Source: Sphingomonas sp. (GTDB taxonomy: Bacteria; Pseudomonadota; Alphaproteobacteria; Sphingomonadales; Sphingomonadaceae). From it: 49,697 nucleotides of DNA. Each line of letters opens with the position of its first letter. Positions within the stretch are counted from its first letter, which is position 1. Both the position numbers and the translations under genes were made by a program. Shown in pieces: positions 49,584 to 49,697 of this stretch. The notes beneath the pieces are model-generated. The model was not told the DNA's origin, searched no databases, and worked only from the letters and a program-made list of their open reading frames with translations. The DNA lies in assembly GCA_017849555.1 (NCBI GenBank), contig JAFIGU010000121.1:1-49697 (forward strand), read 5' to 3'.

Positions 49584-49697
49584 CATCTGTGATGTTGATC
49601 AAGCGGGTCGAGGTATCCATGGCCGGTTTTGAGCGACGAGAGAGTTAGCGAGGACGAGGAGTTTTCGCATGACGGCGGTGATGGCGACTTTGGGTGG
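49584..49697 (+). mobile_element. Possible left edge of an insertion element in a class A repeat
   Basis: Beginning at CATCTGTGATGTTGATCAAG the DNA is less GC-rich than its surroundings and unlike any other part of the window. It interrupts the class A hairpin. An ATG at 49669, with AGGAG about seven bases upstream, opens a frame (MTAVMATLG) that leaves the window. No terminal repeat or transposase motif can be seen, so the call is tentative. Confidence 0.3.

Overview
The window is chromosomal DNA of a high-GC alphaproteobacterium, most probably a sphingomonad (Sphingomonas or a close relative). The basis is the overall gene content: a SUF operon ending in sufT-sufA, UPF0262, DUF934 and DUF2849 beside cysI, 2-oxoacid:ferredoxin oxidoreductase korAB, a single-cysteine DksA, and many dispersed palindromic repeats between genes. 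Codon use is uniform and almost all genes look vertical and housekeeping. No rRNA, CRISPR array or prophage was seen. One tRNA-Leu(CAA) is present.

Layout. 1-5159: SUF iron-sulfur cluster assembly operon sufB(partial)-x-sufC-y-sufD-sufS-sufT-sufA, nearly every junction a 4-base stop/start overlap. x and y are small, exported-looking four-cysteine proteins that are paralogues of each other. 5327-8902: phosphoglucomutase, then a divergent TetR regulator/acyl-CoA dehydrogenase pair with a palindromic operator candidate. 8954-11457: small envelope or hypothetical genes, a beta-propeller protein and a NIPSNAP protein. 11551-14116: tRNA-Leu, then a TetR-regulated operon of two AhpD-like proteins and a 2,4-dienoyl-CoA-reductase-type SDR. 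14230-17466: UPF0262-GH25-cytidine deaminase operon divergent from dnaB. 17481-21914: a DUF559 endonuclease remnant inside a repeat pair, then the assimilatory sulfate/siroheme operon cobA-DUF2849-cysI-DUF934-cysH. 22049-27722: DUF885 peptidase-like protein, HerA-like DUF853 ATPase, DegP/DegQ protease. 27845-32819: hflKC, mrp/apbC, CoA-binding protein, dctA. 32937-37496: tyrS, LysM/M23 lipoprotein, surE, serS. 37538-39603: Ser-rich PEP-CTERM-like surface protein, dksA, PilZ protein. 39675-43134: arginine succinyltransferase pathway genes astB and astA with an M20 hydrolase. 43344-49493: DUF481 protein, rppH, alpha/beta esterase, korAB and a small exported protein. The last ~110 bases may be the edge of an inserted element.

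Dispersed repeats. At least five families of palindromic, REP/BIME-like elements lie between genes, often as inverted pairs. Class A has a CCCTCCC...GGGAGGG hairpin with a GGGGTCGGGGGTGGGT-like tail. Class B is GTTCGCCCTGAGC...GCTCAGCCCGAAC. Class C is CCCAGCGAAAGCTGGG. Class D is TTCCCGCgaaGGCGGGAA. Class E is ATGCCGGgcttgaCCCGGCAT. In one class A pair (17481-17841) the roughly 30-bp spacer seen in other pairs is replaced by a truncated DUF559 nuclease domain.

The strongest candidates for something undescribed are the paired four-cysteine secreted proteins locked into the SUF operon and the DUF559/REP composite. Identifications rest on reading translated motifs; no database search was run.
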